Position numbers and translations under genes: made by a program
NCBI RefSeq assembly: GCF_002305855.1
Contig: NZ_CP022163.1
Coordinates: 5,084,292 to 5,148,291, forward strand
Reading direction: 5' to 3'
DNA from: Melittangium boletus DSM 14713
Lineage (GTDB): Bacteria > Myxococcota > Myxococcia > Myxococcales > Myxococcaceae
DNA length: 64,000 bases
Notes under the pieces: model-generated
The model's database searches: none
Seen by the model: the letters and a program-made list of their open reading frames with translations, nothing else
Told to the model about the DNA's origin: nothing
Shown here: piece after piece, positions 57,662-64,000 of the stretch
Position numbering within the stretch: the first letter of the stretch is position 1
How the letters are laid out: every line of letters starts with the position of its first letter

Positions 57662-58843
57662 TCAGGTGAAGGGCAGGGCCGCGAGGCGCTCGCGGAACAC
57701 TTCCAGCGTCTCGCGCAACTGCGCGTCATCATATGATTGCCCGGTGGCCACGCGCGCCTTGCGCAGGAAGGTGTCGAACACCGGGGTGCGGCCGTAAAGG
57801 GCTTCCGCCACCGTCAGGGCCTCGCGCACCACGCGCTCGGCACCGGGTGAGCCCAGGAACAGGTGCATGGCCGCCTGCTCCAGCCGCGCACCGCACGCCG
57901 CCCACACGGCGCGGTCGTGCGTCGCCAGCGTGCGCTGCGTCAGCTCCGTGCCCACCCGCCCCAGCTCCGTGAGCAGGGGATCCATCAGCGCTCGCAGCTC
58001 GCCCGCTTCCGGCTCCTGCCTGGACGCCAGCTCGCGCAGCCGCTCGCGCAGCTCCACGAGCAGGCGCTTGTCCCGCGTCTTCATCGTCAGCGAGGCCGGC
58101 ATGGTGCCGAAGGCGGCCAGCATCTCCTCCAGCCGCCGCGCCTGGGACAGCACCTCCCGGGGCGGCATCGTCGCCAGCTTCTCCAACCGCGATTGCAACG
58201 AGCGGCGCAGGTCCGCCACGGCGCCCCGGAGCGCCGCCGCCGCGCCCACCTGGACCTCGTAGCCTGGCACCACCTGCTCGCGCGGTACTTCCTCGAACGC
58301 CGCCGCCGTGAGGTACACGAGGTCCCCCATCTGCGCGCGGAAGTCCGCGCGGAACGACTGGAGCTCGGCCATCAACGCCCACCGGTCGCTCACCACCTCG
58401 GGTTGGCGCACCCGCTGGCCCAGGTCCGCCACGCGCTGGGCGAGCCGCCCCGCGCACGCGTTGAGCACCGCCTCCACCTCCTGCGCCAACCGCTCGTCGA
58501 AGCTCGCGGGCGGAGGCGCCCAGGCTCCATCCCGCGTGCTCTGCTCGGGAGGCGGAAAGGCCTGCTTCACGGCGGACACCAGGGCGTTCACGTCCACCAC
58601 CGTGTCCCGCAGCACGGGCGCCATCGTCTCCCACAGGGACAGGTCCGCTCCCGCCTCCTCCACGGACGTGGGCTCGTATTTGACGATGTTGACGTGGCCC
58701 AGACGCTCGATGGCCAGGGCCGCCGCCCGGTAGACCTTCTCCAGCCGGGTGGCGAGTTCACGGTAGGTGAGACCCTCGAGCAGGGCCTTCAGCCGGGGAG
58801 GCAGGGGGTCCTGCACGGGACGGGAACTTTTCACCGGGGGCAT
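57662..58843 (-). CDS. Hypothetical protein, 393 residues, all-helical
   Basis: A 393-residue protein made of long amphipathic helices (LATRLEKVYRAAALAIERLG, AEVEAVLNACAGRLAQRVADLGQRV-like, LRRSLQSRLEKLATM). No signal or catalytic motif is seen, so it is probably cytoplasmic. It starts 9 bases downstream of the ATP-grasp gene and may be the last gene of the Lrp operon. Function unknown. Confidence 0.6.
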   Translation of the reverse strand: MPPVKSSRPVQDPLPPRLKALLEGLTYRELATRLEKVYRAAALAIERLGHVNIVKYEPTSVEEAGADLSLWETMAPVLRDTVVDVNALVSAVKQAFPPPEQSTRDGAWAPPPASFDERLAQEVEAVLNACAGRLAQRVADLGQRVRQPEVVSDRWALMAELQSFRADFRAQMGDLVYLTAAAFEEVPREQVVPGYEVQVGAAAALRGAVADLRRSLQSRLEKLATMPPREVLSQARRLEEMLAAFGTMPASLTMKTRDKRLLVELRERLRELASRQEPEAGELRALMDPLLTELGRVGTELTQRTLATHDRAVWAACGARLEQAAMHLFLGSPGAERVVREALTVAEALYGRTPVFDTFLRKARVATGQSYDDAQLRETLEVFRERLAALPFT

Positions 58844-58852
58844 ACGCGCACG

Positions 58853-59731
58853 CTAGGTCTTGTCCAGGAGGGCGTCCACCAACCGGCTCACGGCGCTGGG
58901 GCCGCCCTGGCGCAGGAAGAGGTTGGGCTCGGTGAGCTCCAATTCCATCAGCCTCGGTCCGCCGTGCTCATCGCGGGCCACGTCCACCCGGGCATACAGG
59001 AGGTCGAAACCCGTTGCGTCGAGCACCTTTCGGGCGAAGGCCCGCTCCTCCTCCGATGCGAGGGCGGGCGCCGAGGCGGTGGGGTCGTAGCCCGGGCGGC
59101 CGGAGAGGGCCGCCTGTCGCTGGATGGTATGGGTGTGCTCTCCGCCGAGGAAGACCAGACCGTGCTCGCCGTGGGTCTCCACCGAGGGGAGGTAGGGCTG
59201 CACCATCATGTCCTTGTGTGGCAGCACGCGCGCCACCAGGGCCTGGGCGGCGGCCAGGTCGTTGGGACTTCGTACGCGGAAGGTATCGCGCGCGCCCGCG
59301 GAGACGGCGGGTTTGAGTACCGCGTCGCTCCAACCCCGCTCGGAGAGGAGCGCCTCCACGTCCGGAGCCGAGCCACGTGCGAGCCACGCGGTGGGGACGA
59401 TGGAGATGCCTCGTGCTTCCAGGTCTCGCAGGTAGCCCTTGTGCGTATTCCAGCGCAGCACCTCGGGTGGGTTCCACAAGGGGCAGAGGGCTCCGGCGCG
59501 CTCGGCCCAGGCGACGAACTCCTCGCGGCGCATGTCCGAGTCCCACGCGGTCCGCACGAGCGCGAGCCGGAAGCGGCTCCAGTCCACCGTGGGGTCGTCC
59601 CAGATGACGGGACCCGCCTTCACCCCCCGCGCGGCGAGCGCCTGGGCGAGCAGGGTCTCGTCGGGGGTGCATTCGGGGAAGGTGGACGCGGTGACGAGGG
59701 CGATGTCGGGCGGGCTCGCGAGAGATGGCAC
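58853..59731 (-). CDS. ATP-grasp-domain protein
   Basis: A 292-residue protein of the ATP-grasp superfamily (ligases that activate a carboxylate with ATP). Visible are the nucleotide-binding strand DAVLKPAVSAGARDTFRV, VQPYLPSVETHGEHGLVFL, and the metal-binding tail YARVDVARDEHGGPRLMELELTEPNLFL. It resembles RimK-like or amino-acid ligases. The substrate is unknown. The start is GTG 59731. It lies 30 bases after the aminotransferase gene. Confidence 0.85.
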   Translation of the reverse strand: MPSLASPPDIALVTASTFPECTPDETLLAQALAARGVKAGPVIWDDPTVDWSRFRLALVRTAWDSDMRREEFVAWAERAGALCPLWNPPEVLRWNTHKGYLRDLEARGISIVPTAWLARGSAPDVEALLSERGWSDAVLKPAVSAGARDTFRVRSPNDLAAAQALVARVLPHKDMMVQPYLPSVETHGEHGLVFLGGEHTHTIQRQAALSGRPGYDPTASAPALASEEERAFARKVLDATGFDLLYARVDVARDEHGGPRLMELELTEPNLFLRQGGPSAVSRLVDALLDKT

Positions 59732-59761
59732 GGGCGGGACATTACAGGACGCGGGACGTGC

Positions 59762-60973
59762 CTACCGCCGATGCGAGGCGATGACCGCGCCGAGCCGGCG
59801 CATGCCTTCCTCCAGCAGCTCCGGCGGGCGGTTGGAGAAGTTCAAGCGCATGAACTCATGGCGTGCTTCCCCGGCGAAGAACGAGGTGCCGGGCACGAAG
59901 GCGACGCGCTTCTCCAGCGCGAGCGGGAAGAGGGCGTCGGCGCTCATGCCGCGAGGCAGCTCCGCCCACACGAACATGCCGCCGTCGGGCCGCGTCCACC
60001 GGGTGCCCTCGGGCATGTGCCGCTCGAGCGCGCCGAGCATGGCCTCGCACCGCTCCCCGTAGACAAGGCGCAGGCGCTCCAGGTGGCCCTGGAAGTCGAA
60101 GCGCGAGAGCAGCCGCGCCGTGGCCCGCTGCGAGACCGTGGCCGTGTGCAGGTCCGCCGCCTGCTTGACCACGGTGGCGGCGCGCAACACCTCGCGCGGT
60201 GCCACCATCCACCCGATGCGCAGCCCGGGCGCGAGCACCTTGGAGAACGAGCCCAGGCTCACCACCACGCCTTCGTCGTCGAGCGATGCCAGGGAGGGCA
60301 GGTGCTCGCCGCGGAAGCGCAGCTCGCCGTACGGGTTGTCCTCGAGGATGAGGATGCGATGGCGCTGGGCGAAGCGCACCAGGGCCTCGCGCCGCTCCAG
60401 CGACAGGGTGGTGCCCTTGGGGTTCTGGAAATTGGGCACCAGGTAGATGAGCTTGGGCTTGTGCGTGGCGCACAGGCGCTCCAGCTCGTCCACGCGCATG
60501 CCGTCGTCGTCGCTGCCCGCCACGCGGAAGGACACCTCGTAGCCGCTGAACGTCTGCAACGCGGCGAGGTAGCTTGGGCTCTCCACCACCACCACGTCAC
60601 CCGGGTCCAACATCACCTTGGCCACCAGCTCGATTCCCTGCTGCGAGCCATTGGTGATGAGCACCCCGTCCGCGCCCACGCGCACGCCGCGCTCGCCCAG
60701 GTGGGCGGCGATCCACTCGCGCAGGGGGCCGTAGCCCTCCGTGGTGCTGTACTGGAGCGCCGCGCGGCCCTCCTCGGCGAAGACCTCGGCGTGTGCCTGG
60801 GCGATGGCTTCCACCGGGAAGAGCTCGGGGGCGGGCAGTCCCCCCGCGAACGAGAGCACGTCGGGCCGCTCGGCCACCTTGAGGATCTCCCGGACGGCGG
60901 AGGCCTTCATGAGCGACATGCGCTGGGCGAGCCGCAACGGCGGAGGTGCGGAGGGGTGGGCGGCGGCGATCAT
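59762..60973 (-). CDS. PLP-dependent aminotransferase (LysN/2-aminoadipate type)
   Basis: A 403-residue fold-type I aminotransferase. Motifs are LSFAGGLPAPELFP, YSTTEGYGPLREWIAAHL, VPNFQNPKGTTLSLERR, LEDNPYGELRF and the PLP Lys in SLGSFSKVLAPGLRIGW. This pattern fits LysN-type aminotransferases of lysine and branched-chain or aromatic metabolism, and MocR catalytic domains, but the protein lacks a DNA-binding part. GGAG before ATG supports the start. The Lrp gene ends 3 bases upstream. Confidence 0.92.
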   Translation of the reverse strand: MIAAAHPSAPPPLRLAQRMSLMKASAVREILKVAERPDVLSFAGGLPAPELFPVEAIAQAHAEVFAEEGRAALQYSTTEGYGPLREWIAAHLGERGVRVGADGVLITNGSQQGIELVAKVMLDPGDVVVVESPSYLAALQTFSGYEVSFRVAGSDDDGMRVDELERLCATHKPKLIYLVPNFQNPKGTTLSLERREALVRFAQRHRILILEDNPYGELRFRGEHLPSLASLDDEGVVVSLGSFSKVLAPGLRIGWMVAPREVLRAATVVKQAADLHTATVSQRATARLLSRFDFQGHLERLRLVYGERCEAMLGALERHMPEGTRWTRPDGGMFVWAELPRGMSADALFPLALEKRVAFVPGTSFFAGEARHEFMRLNFSNRPPELLEEGMRRLGAVIASHRR

Positions 60974-60975
60974 GG

Positions 60976-61446
60976 TCAGGCTCCTTTCAGCTCTTCGGGA
61001 ACGACGTGGACGTGCGTGCCTTCCTTGATGGACGTCAGCACGATGGTGGTGTGGGTCCGGGTGACGCCCGCGATGACGCGCAGGGTCTCCGTGAGCAGGG
61101 CATCGAGCGTGCGCGTATTCGCCGTGCGCACCTTGAGCAGGTACGAGTCCTGTCCGGCCACGCGGTGGGCCTCGAGCACCTCGGGCAGCGCGAGCACCTT
61201 CTTGGCGAAGCCCTCGAAATACTTGGGGTGCTCGATGCTCACACCGATGAAGGCGGTGATGTCCTTGCCCAGCTTCGTCGCGTCCACCCGCGCCGCGTAG
61301 CCGGTGATGACGCCCCGCTCCTCGAGCTTGCGGATGCGCTCGGCCACCGCCGGCTGGCTCAGCCCCACCGAGCGGGACAGCTCCAGCTGGGTGGCGCGCC
61401 CGTCGCGCTGCAGCATGTCGATGAGGCGATAGTCGAGCTCGTCCAT
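60976..61446 (-). CDS. Lrp/AsnC-family transcriptional regulator
   Basis: A 156-residue protein with an N-terminal helix-turn-helix (LDYRLIDMLQRDGRATQLELSRSVGLSQPAVAERIRKLEERG) and a C-terminal RAM ligand-binding domain (SIEHPKYFEGFAKKVLALPEVLEAHRVAGQDSYLL). Such regulators sense amino acids. It is the first gene of a run with an aminotransferase and ATP-grasp ligase, so it likely controls them. Confidence 0.93.
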   Translation of the reverse strand: MDELDYRLIDMLQRDGRATQLELSRSVGLSQPAVAERIRKLEERGVITGYAARVDATKLGKDITAFIGVSIEHPKYFEGFAKKVLALPEVLEAHRVAGQDSYLLKVRTANTRTLDALLTETLRVIAGVTRTHTTIVLTSIKEGTHVHVVPEELKGA

Positions 61447-61461
61447 GGCGTCCCCCGCGGC

Positions 61462-61475
61462 CTTATTTTTATAAG
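61462..61475. promoter_or_regulatory. Candidate Lrp operator palindrome
   Basis: CTTAT-TTTT-ATAAG, a perfect 14-base AT-rich dyad overlapping the -10 box of the promoter, and typical of Lrp-type binding sites. A half-site (ATAAGG) follows near 61495. Confidence 0.6.
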
Positions 61476-61495
61476 CCGAAGTGGTGATACGCCAA
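61468..61495 (-). promoter_or_regulatory. Sigma70-type promoter of the Lrp operon
   Basis: Minus-strand boxes TTGGCG (61495-61490) and TATAAA (61473-61468) with a 16-base spacer, in an AT-rich island within GC-rich DNA. Transcription would begin some 15 bases upstream of the ATG at 61446. Confidence 0.6.
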
Positions 61496-61641
61496 TAAGG
61501 TATATGTCATTCGTCGCTGTTGCAAGGAGGTTGACGGCGGAACGGGTAGATAAGCCGCCGAGCGAGGAGGTGTGTCGATAAGTAGGAGCCTCGTTCGACG
61601 TGGAGTAGATGCCCACGCCTTCCACTCGAACGGAGCTCGTC

Positions 61642-62103
61642 ATGGACACCGCCACGCCCCTCAAGCCTTCCTCCCTGGAAGGCCTTCCGAAGAAGTCGAT
61701 GACCCGTCACCTGCCGACGGTGGGCCGTGTGGTGATGGGGCTCATCTTCTTCGTCTTCGGCCTGAACGGCTTCCTGGACTTCATTCCGCCGCCGCCGGAC
61801 ATGTCTCCGGACGATCCGGGAGTCGCCTTCGGCATCGCGATGAAGGCCACGGGCTACCTGTTCTGGCTGGTGAAGGGCACCGAGGTGCTGGCGGGGGCGC
61901 TGTTCCTGGCCAACCGCTTCGTGCCATTGGCGCTGGCGCTCATCGCCCCCGTCATCGTCAACATCTTCTTGTTCCACGTCTTCCTGGCGCCGGTGGGCAC
62001 GGGAATGGCGGTGTTCCTCCTGGTGCTGGAGATCTTCCTCGCCTGGTCATACCGGGCGGCGTTCCGCCCCATGCTCGCCATGCGCGCGACGGCGAGCGTT
62101 TGA
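61642..62103 (+). CDS. DoxX-family membrane protein
   Basis: A 153-residue protein with four hydrophobic segments (VVMGLIFFVFGLNGFLDFI, ATGYLFWLVKGTEVLAGALFL, VPLALALIAPVIVNIFLFHVFLA, MAVFLLVLEIFLAWSY). The pattern is the DoxX-like family, often tied to thiol or oxidative stress functions in the membrane. GGAG before ATG 61642 supports the start over one 11 codons upstream. It converges on the MshEN-like gene. Confidence 0.88.
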   Translation: MDTATPLKPSSLEGLPKKSMTRHLPTVGRVVMGLIFFVFGLNGFLDFIPPPPDMSPDDPGVAFGIAMKATGYLFWLVKGTEVLAGALFLANRFVPLALALIAPVIVNIFLFHVFLAPVGTGMAVFLLVLEIFLAWSYRAAFRPMLAMRATASV

Positions 62104-62109
62104 ACGTCG

Positions 62110-62970
62110 TCAGAGCGAGCCCTGCGCGCCCGAGCTGGCGCCCGCGCCCGGGCGCAGGCGGCGGATGGCGCGCAGGAGCATGAGCTCGTCGAGCGGATTG
62201 GGGACATAGCCCCGCGCGCCAATCCGGTGGGCCCGCTGCAGGTCCTCGTCGTCCGAGGAGCCCGACAGCAGCAGGGTTCCGGCGATCCGCGCCTCGCCCG
62301 CGAGCAGTCCCTCCATGGCCTGCACCGGGGCGAACACCAGGTCCGTGGCCTCCGTGTGCATCGTCTCCAGGGGAGAGATGACCTGGGTCGGGATTCCCTC
62401 CCGAGCCAGCGCGCGCGAGATGAGCGTCGCCGTGACGGGGGGCCAGGCGTAGAGCAGCACGGGGGCGTCCGCGCCCCGGGGACGCGAGGGCCGCGCCTTG
62501 GACGGCTCCGCCTTGTCCAGGGGGAAGCGGTAGAGCGCGGCGAGCGCCCGGGTCAGCGCCGGATCCGAGGCGAGGTGGGCTTCGACCCGGGGCTTGCCGG
62601 AGACGGCGCGGACGGCGTCCAGTGCTTCCAGCGACACGGGAGCGGGCATGGCGATGTGCAGCACCTCGCGCTCGCCCTTGTCGAGCCGCAGGGGAACCAC
62701 GCGGTACTGACGGGCGATGCGCTTGGACACCAGCCGGGTGAGCTTGGGATGAAGAGGCTCGCGGTCCAGGTCGATCGCGGGGACGCCCTGCTGCTGGGCG
62801 AGCGCGCGCAGCACGTCGGCCTCCGTGCAGAGGCCCTCGCGTACGAGCGCCCGGCCCAGGGGCACGTTCAGCTCATGGTGGTGCACCAGGGCGAGGCGCA
62901 GTTGTGCGCGATCGAGAAGTCCCAACTCCATCAGGACTTCTCCGAGCATGGGTTTGGGAGTGGCGTGCAT
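62110..62970 (-). CDS. MshEN-like N-terminal domain with a degenerate receiver
   Basis: A 286-residue protein. Residues 1-55 carry two copies of the LGxxLxxxG...LxxAL motif (LGEVLMELGLLDRAQLRLALVHH and LGRALVREGLCTEADVLRALAQQ), which in MshEN/GspE-N domains binds cyclic di-GMP. Residues about 170-280 look like a receiver that has lost its phosphorylation residues. There is no ATPase. The start may be ATG 62970 or GTG 62988. It is probably a soluble signalling adaptor. Confidence 0.7.
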   Translation of the reverse strand: MHATPKPMLGEVLMELGLLDRAQLRLALVHHHELNVPLGRALVREGLCTEADVLRALAQQQGVPAIDLDREPLHPKLTRLVSKRIARQYRVVPLRLDKGEREVLHIAMPAPVSLEALDAVRAVSGKPRVEAHLASDPALTRALAALYRFPLDKAEPSKARPSRPRGADAPVLLYAWPPVTATLISRALAREGIPTQVISPLETMHTEATDLVFAPVQAMEGLLAGEARIAGTLLLSGSSDDEDLQRAHRIGARGYVPNPLDELMLLRAIRRLRPGAGASSGAQGSL

Positions 62971-63050
62971 GCCTGAAAGGCTGCTCACTCCGCTCCGGGG
63001 CGACGAGGGTCACCAGAAGCAGCCACCGCTCCGTTGCCCGCTTGGAGGGC

Positions 63051-63830
63051 TCACTCCCGCTGGAGCCAGCGCAGCAGGGCGTCGGGTGCGTCCACGTGGA
63101 CGAAGTGTCCCGCCTCCGGGAGGGTGTCCACGGGGCAGCCCAGGGCCTCCATGCGCGCCATGTCCGAGTCGCTGACGTAGTGCGCCCGGCCACCCCGGAT
63201 GCCGCGCGCCTTCAGGCCTGGCCGCGCCAGGGCTCCCCACAACTCCTCCTGATTGGAGCGGCCATGGAAGGTGGCGAGCGCTTCGCGATCGAAGCGCCAG
63301 TGCACGCCTACCTCGGGCGCGGACTCCAGGTTCATGAGGAGCCAGTCGGACAGGGGGCCCGACAAGCCCCGTCCCGTGAGCTCCGCGCGCATCGCCTTGC
63401 GATCCGCGGCCCGGGCGGGGGCGGCCCGGAGCACTTCCAGCACCTTGCCGCTTTCCGACTGTCCCGGGGGAATGGGACCCGGGCCGATGTCCAGCAAGCT
63501 GACGCGTGCCACGGCCTCGGGCGCGAGCTGGCTCAAGGCGAGCGCCACGCGTCCTCCCAGGGAGTGGCCCACCACGTCCAGGGGCCCCTCGAGGCCTCCC
63601 GCGCGCGCCGTCTCCAGGACATCGGTGGCCAGGGTGGCCAGGGTGGCTCCGGCGGGCAGCCCGGGCGAGGTGCCATGACCCGTCAGGTCCGGCAACAGGA
63701 AGCAGCGGCCGGGGTCCGCGGCGCTCCAGGCCGCGGCGAGCGAACGCAGGTTGCGCCCCGTTCCGAGGAAGCCATGGATCAACACCGTGGGCCGCGGCCC
63801 TTCACCGACCTGGAAGTTCGAGAGGATCAC
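63051..63830 (-). CDS. Alpha/beta hydrolase
   Basis: A 259-residue alpha/beta hydrolase with the oxyanion-hole loop HGFLGTG, the nucleophile elbow GHSLGG, the LLDIGPGP acid segment and the late catalytic His in GHFVHVD. The substrate is not predictable; the short cap region (EVLRAAPARAADRK) and overall pattern resemble MenH-type and YfbB-like esterases or thioesterases. No signal peptide. The start at 63830 fits the family N-terminus. Confidence 0.9.
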   Translation of the reverse strand: MILSNFQVGEGPRPTVLIHGFLGTGRNLRSLAAAWSAADPGRCFLLPDLTGHGTSPGLPAGATLATLATDVLETARAGGLEGPLDVVGHSLGGRVALALSQLAPEAVARVSLLDIGPGPIPPGQSESGKVLEVLRAAPARAADRKAMRAELTGRGLSGPLSDWLLMNLESAPEVGVHWRFDREALATFHGRSNQEELWGALARPGLKARGIRGGRAHYVSDSDMARMEALGCPVDTLPEAGHFVHVDAPDALLRWLQRE

Positions 63831-63931
63831 GGTCGCTTCCTATAGCCCATGACCCCCGCCCCCGCCGCATCTCCAGGTGGGCGAGCGGGCAGGCGGTACC
63901 CCGGGATTCTCCGGAATAGACGAGGCTGGTC

Positions 63932-64000
63932 GTGCCCCAGGACAGTGCCCAGCTTCGCTCCATGATTCCCGAGCGACAGGACAAGGTGGGGGTGGGCCGG
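63932..64000 (+). CDS. Start of a gene cut by the window edge
   Basis: A GTG at 63932, preceded by CGAGG at a spacing of 6, opens a frame that stays open to the end of the window (23 codons). The residues (PQDSAQLRSMIPERQDKV) are hydrophilic. Product not identifiable. Confidence 0.4.
   Translation, partial: MPQDSAQLRSMIPERQDKVGVGR

Noticed and set aside
57863..61300. Long plus-strand open frame across the aminotransferase and Lrp genes
   Set aside because: Composition is His/Arg/Gly-rich without motifs, and it crosses several clear minus-strand genes.
63846..63931. Possible promoter at the right edge
   Set aside because: No hexamer pair with good spacing could be read; only the short open frame after it is reported, at low confidence.

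Overview
This window is GC-rich, densely coded DNA, most probably from a myxobacterium of the Cystobacterineae type (Archangium, Cystobacter or Melittangium-like). The reasons are very high GC with strong GC3 bias, many lipoproteins with short signal peptides, an abundance of PilZ, GAF and receiver signalling proteins, and a lipoprotein-toxin/immunity pair of the kind known from Myxococcus. The genus is an inference; no rRNA or tRNA gene is present to confirm it.

Layout. 1-5.4 kb: a lipoprotein, a CxxCC protein, a long acyl-CoA dehydrogenase and a TonB-dependent receptor, all on the minus strand. 5.6-10.6 kb: a plus-strand signalling cassette with a multi-sensor histidine kinase, an Rcp1-like response regulator and a receiver-kinase hybrid, then a 52-residue membrane protein. 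10.6-18.6 kb: FRG-domain, PIG-L deacetylase, HD-like, Cys-rich, repeat lipoprotein, haem-oxygenase-fold-like and PilZ proteins. 19.2-26.7 kb: a TerB-like protein, then a minus-strand run of a VIT/vWA lipoprotein, a lipoprotein toxin candidate and its immunity candidate. 26.8-35 kb: a beta-propeller-like lipoprotein, a translationally coupled barrel-M28 peptidase-barrel operon, a TyrA with a C-terminal chorismate mutase, a thaumatin-like protein and a U32 peptidase. 35-38.2 kb: an ArsR-VOC-VOC-AHSA1 operon with a readable promoter and two operators, then two secreted proteins. 38.3-44.1 kb: an aminotransferase, then a low-GC island with a Het-C protein and a coupled lipoprotein gene broken by an IS66-family insertion. 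44.2-50.1 kb: a complete RND efflux operon. 50.4-52.1 kb: an AEC transporter and a barrel lipoprotein. 52.2-57 kb: ilvB-ilvN-ilvE-ilvC behind a Leu/Val-rich leader peptide and attenuator. 57-64 kb: small proteins, an Lrp-aminotransferase-ATP-grasp operon, DoxX, a MshEN-like protein, an alpha/beta hydrolase and the first codons of a cut-off gene.

The most distinctive parts are the two candidate antagonism loci (19.5-23.0 kb and 39.8-42.5 kb), the base-level IS66 insertion scar in the second of them, the ilv attenuator with a 9-bp antiterminator pairing, and the ArsR promoter whose operators overlap the -35 box and the start codon.
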